Assembly: GCA_913058165.1 (NCBI GenBank)
Contig: CAJXQV010000111.1
Span: 1-5,094, forward strand
Direction: 5' to 3'
Length of the DNA stretch: 5,094 nt
Origin: an uncultured Chromatiales bacterium
Lineage (GTDB): Bacteria; Pseudomonadota; Gammaproteobacteria; Steroidobacterales; GCA-2729495
The position numbers were made by a program, and so were the translations under genes. The notes below the pieces were generated by a model. That model was not told the origin of the DNA, made no database searches, and saw only the letters and a program-made list of their open reading frames with translations. Every line of letters begins with the position of its first letter. The first letter of the stretch is position 1. Positions 5,049 through 5,094 of this stretch are shown here, piece by piece.

Positions 5049-5094
5049 CTGTCTCTTATACACATCTCCGAGCCCACGAGACAAGAGGCAATCT
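5049..5094. other. Illumina Nextera P7/Read 2 adapter (synthetic)
   Basis: This is the reverse complement of the left-end adapter. The mosaic end CTGTCTCTTATACACATCT lies at 5049-5067, the Read 2 stem at 5068-5082, the same i7 index (AAGAGGCA) at 5083-5090 and the start of P7 (ATCT) at 5091-5094. Genome ends at 5048. This order is what a Read 1 run-through looks like. The leftward frame beginning here with [12 protein letters not shown] is an adapter artefact lying antisense to queD. Confidence 0.99.

Noticed and set aside
4743..5084. A 113-codon minus-strand frame at the right end
   Set aside because: It starts inside the adapter ([12 protein letters not shown]) and is antisense to the clearly recognisable queD.
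1..5094. Terminal inverted repeats suggesting a transposon or linear element
   Set aside because: The repeats are Nextera adapter including a sample index. The Tn5 mosaic end is from library preparation, not a resident transposon.

Overview
The window is a short assembled contig, about 5.0 kb of genomic insert (48-5048), flanked on both sides by untrimmed Illumina Nextera adapter. Both flanks carry the 19-base Tn5 mosaic end, the Read 2/P7 adapter stem, the same i7 index and the first bases of P7. Everything outside 48-5048 is synthetic, and the two outermost genes are cut off at the adapter junctions. The insert reads as bacterial chromosome with mixed GC and tight gene overlaps. Its queuosine-pathway gene looks gammaproteobacterial; I cannot name a genus from sequence alone.

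Left part (48-1467, minus strand): a long secreted protein of the DUF4091/GH123-like glycoside-hydrolase type. It has a signal peptide, a beta-sandwich and a TIM-barrel-like part, starts at GTG with a good ribosome binding site, and runs off the contig without a stop codon. A caller that requires a stop will miss it.

Middle (1607 to about 4022, minus strand): three tandem paralogues of the 2-oxoglutarate/Fe(II) prolyl-4-hydroxylase-like family, joined by ATGA and TAATG overlaps, so very probably one translationally coupled operon. The first and third in transcription order keep the full catalytic set (HxD, distal His, 2OG-binding Lys). The middle one keeps the fold landmarks but has lost all of these residues and looks like a pseudoenzyme. 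All three end in an LPxG(x)xH-type tail motif. The first gene's start is uncertain: a GTG at 4022 gives a length matching its paralogues, while the open frame reaches 4217.

Right part (about 4023-4700): a spacer between the leftward operon and a rightward queD. It contains a plausible sigma-70 promoter with an overlapping FNR-like dyad, then a leader with competing hairpins that begins almost exactly at the predicted transcription start. It also has a weak terminator-like hairpin and short minus-strand open frames that may be a decayed gene.

Right end (4701-5048, plus strand): the first 116 codons of queD (6-carboxytetrahydropterin synthase) with all catalytic and zinc residues visible, cut just before its C-terminus by the adapter.

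The most interesting unit is the hydroxylase trio, two apparently active enzymes around a dead paralogue, with no recognisable substrate gene in the window. No mobile element, CRISPR array, tRNA or rRNA was seen.
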